Positions 4,482 to 5,734 of a stretch of DNA of 5,734 nt are shown piece after piece (the stretch's first letter is position 1; each line of letters starts with the position of its first letter). The notes under the pieces were generated by a model, which saw only the letters and a program-made list of their open reading frames with translations, ran no database searches and was not told the DNA's origin. The stretch is from positions 1-5,734 of the forward strand of contig JAQGPB010000540.1 in NCBI GenBank assembly GCA_028293265.1. The letters are read 5' to 3'. The stretch comes from Pedosphaera sp. (lineage in GTDB: Bacteria > Verrucomicrobiota > Verrucomicrobiae > Limisphaerales > Pedosphaeraceae). A program made the translations under genes and the position numbers.

Positions 4482-5429
4482 TCAGCCCAACTTGTCACCC
4501 GGCTTGAGGGGATGGCCGGTGAGGAATTCCTGGGCAGACATGCGCCGACCGCCTTCGCGTTGCAATTGCAGGAGACGCAAGGATTGCTGGCCACAGGCGA
4601 CGAGGATGCCCGATTTGTCGGCCTGCAAAATTTCACCAGGCTGACCGGAACGGTCCGCGATCTCAGCCTGCCAGATTTTAAGCAAGTGAGAGTGCGGTTG
4701 GCCGGGTAAATGTGTAAAGACACCGGGCCAAGGCGTAAAAGCACGGGCGCGGTTCCAAAGCGCCTGCGCCGGCTGTGTCCAATCAAGGCGGCCATCTTCC
4801 TTGGCGATTTTTCGGGCGTAGGAGATTCCTTCGGTCGGTTGTGGATGGAGAATTATTTTTCCCGCGATGTGCTCGCGAATCGTGGGCACGAGCAGCGCTG
4901 CTCCAAGCTGTGCCAGGCGATCATGCAGGGTCTGAGAATTATCTCCGACGTGAATGGGGGTCGTTTGTTGCGTGAGAATGTCACCGGTGTCGAGGCCGGC
5001 ATCCATTTTCATGATGGTGACGCCGGTTTCGGATTCGCCGTCGAGGATGGCCCATTGGATGGGCGCAGCGCCGCGGTATTTGGGGAGGAGCGAAGTGTGG
5101 ACATTCAGGCTGCCAAAGGGCGGCAAGTCGAGCATGGCTTGTGGCAGAATCTGCCCGTAAGCCGCGACCACAATCAAGTCCGGCTGAAGCTGGCGCAATT
5201 CTTCGATGAACTCCACCTTGCGCGCGCGCTCGGGTTGCAAGACTGGCAACCGCAGGCTTAGGGCGGTTTCCTTTACGGGTGAGGGTTGAAGTTTTAAATC
5301 GCGTCCCTTGGGCCGGTCAGGCTGGGTGACGACAGCAGTGATCAGGAAATCCGGCTGCTGTGCCAATGCCACCAAACTGGCGCAGGCCAGTTCAGCGGTT
5401 CCCATGAAGATGATACGGAGAGCGGACAT
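4482..5429 (-). CDS. fmt: Methionyl-tRNA formyltransferase
   Basis: A 315-residue enzyme that transfers a formyl group from 10-formyltetrahydrofolate to the amino group of Met on initiator tRNA, in the cytoplasm, before translation initiation. The N-terminal formyltransferase domain (about 1-205) opens with RIIFMGTAELACASL and holds the catalytic triad Asn109 and His111 (LNVHTSLLPKYRGAAPIQ) and Asp147 (MDAGLDTGD), equivalent to N106, H108 and D144 of the E. coli enzyme. The C-terminal tRNA-binding domain (about 210-315) has RAFTPWPGVFTHL and GGRRMSAQEFLTGH. The length equals that of the E. coli enzyme. The gene appears to be the last of a minus-strand operon, starting nine bases after the stop of a 76-aa four-Cys gene. 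There is no clear Shine-Dalgarno sequence, so translational coupling is possible. The start is chosen because the beta strand of the Rossmann-type fold begins right after it. Confidence 0.97.
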   Translation of the reverse strand: MSALRIIFMGTAELACASLVALAQQPDFLITAVVTQPDRPKGRDLKLQPSPVKETALSLRLPVLQPERARKVEFIEELRQLQPDLIVVAAYGQILPQAMLDLPPFGSLNVHTSLLPKYRGAAPIQWAILDGESETGVTIMKMDAGLDTGDILTQQTTPIHVGDNSQTLHDRLAQLGAALLVPTIREHIAGKIILHPQPTEGISYARKIAKEDGRLDWTQPAQALWNRARAFTPWPGVFTHLPGQPHSHLLKIWQAEIADRSGQPGEILQADKSGILVACGQQSLRLLQLQREGGRRMSAQEFLTGHPLKPGDKLG

Positions 5430-5438
5430 TCATTGCGT

Positions 5439-5669
5439 TCAACCGCGTAGCAGGCGACGAGGTTTGGGCGGACGCGATGCCGGGACGAGGCTGACGGGCG
5501 GGCCGGTGACTTCACGTTCACCGAGCGAGGTCGCACACTGGGAGCAAAGATATTCGTGAAGTTCGCCGGTCGGCAAAACCAGCAGGAGTTTTTCCCGAAC
5601 CGGCTGGGAACGCTTGCATTTGGGGCAATACAACTCACTGGCGGTAAAGGCTCCAAATTGTTGTGGCAT
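5439..5669 (-). CDS. 76-aa four-cysteine (zinc-ribbon-like) protein upstream of fmt
   Basis: A 76-residue protein with two Cys pairs, CPKC (15, 18) and CSQC (42, 45), separated by a 23-residue stretch (REKLLLVLPTGELHEYL) that alternates as in a beta hairpin. This is the usual geometry of a small zinc ribbon. The C-terminus is Pro/Arg-rich (PASRPPKPRRLLRG) and probably disordered and basic. I do not recognise a named family. Position between an unidentified gene (11-base gap) and fmt (9-base gap) on the same strand suggests an operon, so a link to translation is possible but unproven. The ATG at 5669 has no Shine-Dalgarno sequence. The Cys spacing and tight packing make a real gene likely. Confidence 0.75.
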   Translation of the reverse strand: MPQQFGAFTASELYCPKCKRSQPVREKLLLVLPTGELHEYLCSQCATSLGEREVTGPPVSLVPASRPPKPRRLLRG

Positions 5670-5680
5670 GAGAACAGTCG

Positions 5681-5734
5681 TTAAATTTTCGTGATGTGGC
5701 GCAAGATGTCGAACAACACCTTGGCGGGCGTCTG
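5681..5734 (-). CDS. C-terminal end of an unidentified protein (cut by window edge)
   Basis: The frame is open from the right edge of the window to TAA at 5683-5681. The last 17 residues are QTPAKVLFDILRHITKI, which read like a C-terminal amphipathic helix. It ends 11 bases before the four-Cys gene on the same strand, so it is probably the preceding operon member. Too little is visible to name it. A lipid, translation or deformylase gene would be guesses from fmt context, and I make none. Confidence 0.5.
   Translation of the reverse strand, partial: QTPAKVLFDILRHITKI

Noticed and set aside
4346..4795. 149-codon minus-strand frame overlapping the ykgJ-type gene and fmt
   Set aside because: It overlaps two well-supported genes in other frames and has no domain signature.
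4710..5261. 183-codon plus-strand frame inside fmt
   Set aside because: It lies opposite the catalytic core of fmt, where N109, H111 and D147 are intact, and has no motifs of its own.

Overview
The window is a bacterial chromosomal segment of moderately high GC content. It holds housekeeping and RNA/translation genes plus several very small genes. I see no phage, insertion-sequence transposase, CRISPR array, rRNA or tRNA. The 70-aa protein at 3797-4009, the rhodanese-pseudouridine synthase fusion and the sparse use of Shine-Dalgarno sites point to the Verrucomicrobiota (Pedosphaera/Limisphaerales type). That placement rests on remembered family resemblance, not a search, and is tentative.

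Layout. (1) 1-1106, plus strand: a membrane dipeptidase (peptidase M19) whose N-terminus lies left of the window. (2) 1148-1775, minus strand: a membrane-anchored DUF883 (ElaB/YqjD-like) protein and, upstream of it, a 41-aa lysine/glutamine-rich protein. A long perfect hairpin sits just after the stop codon of the small gene. Both resemble abundant stress or stationary-phase accessory proteins. (3) 1776-1999: an intergenic stretch with a possible 51-aa coupled ORF and a good sigma70-type promoter lying almost on top of the next start codon. (4) 2000-3796, plus strand: a 598-aa fusion of a TrhO/YceA-type tRNA uridine hydroxylase (rhodanese fold), a four-Cys segment and an RluA-superfamily pseudouridine synthase. 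(5) 3797-4009, minus strand: a 70-aa unknown protein whose stop codon abuts that of the fusion gene. (6) 4114-4479, plus strand: a YkgJ-type CxxCxxCC protein starting at GTG with no visible ribosome binding site. (7) 4482-5734, minus strand: an apparent operon of an unidentified gene (only its last 17 codons visible), a 76-aa four-Cys protein and fmt, methionyl-tRNA formyltransferase.

Functionally, two genes act on tRNA: the fusion probably modifies tRNA bases and Fmt formylates initiator Met-tRNA. The most notable observations are the two-enzyme RNA-modification fusion, the 41-aa gene with its 3' hairpin whose arms resemble Tn5/IS50 ends, and start codons that look leaderless or lack a Shine-Dalgarno site. 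I did not find a clearly new multi-gene defence or mobile system.
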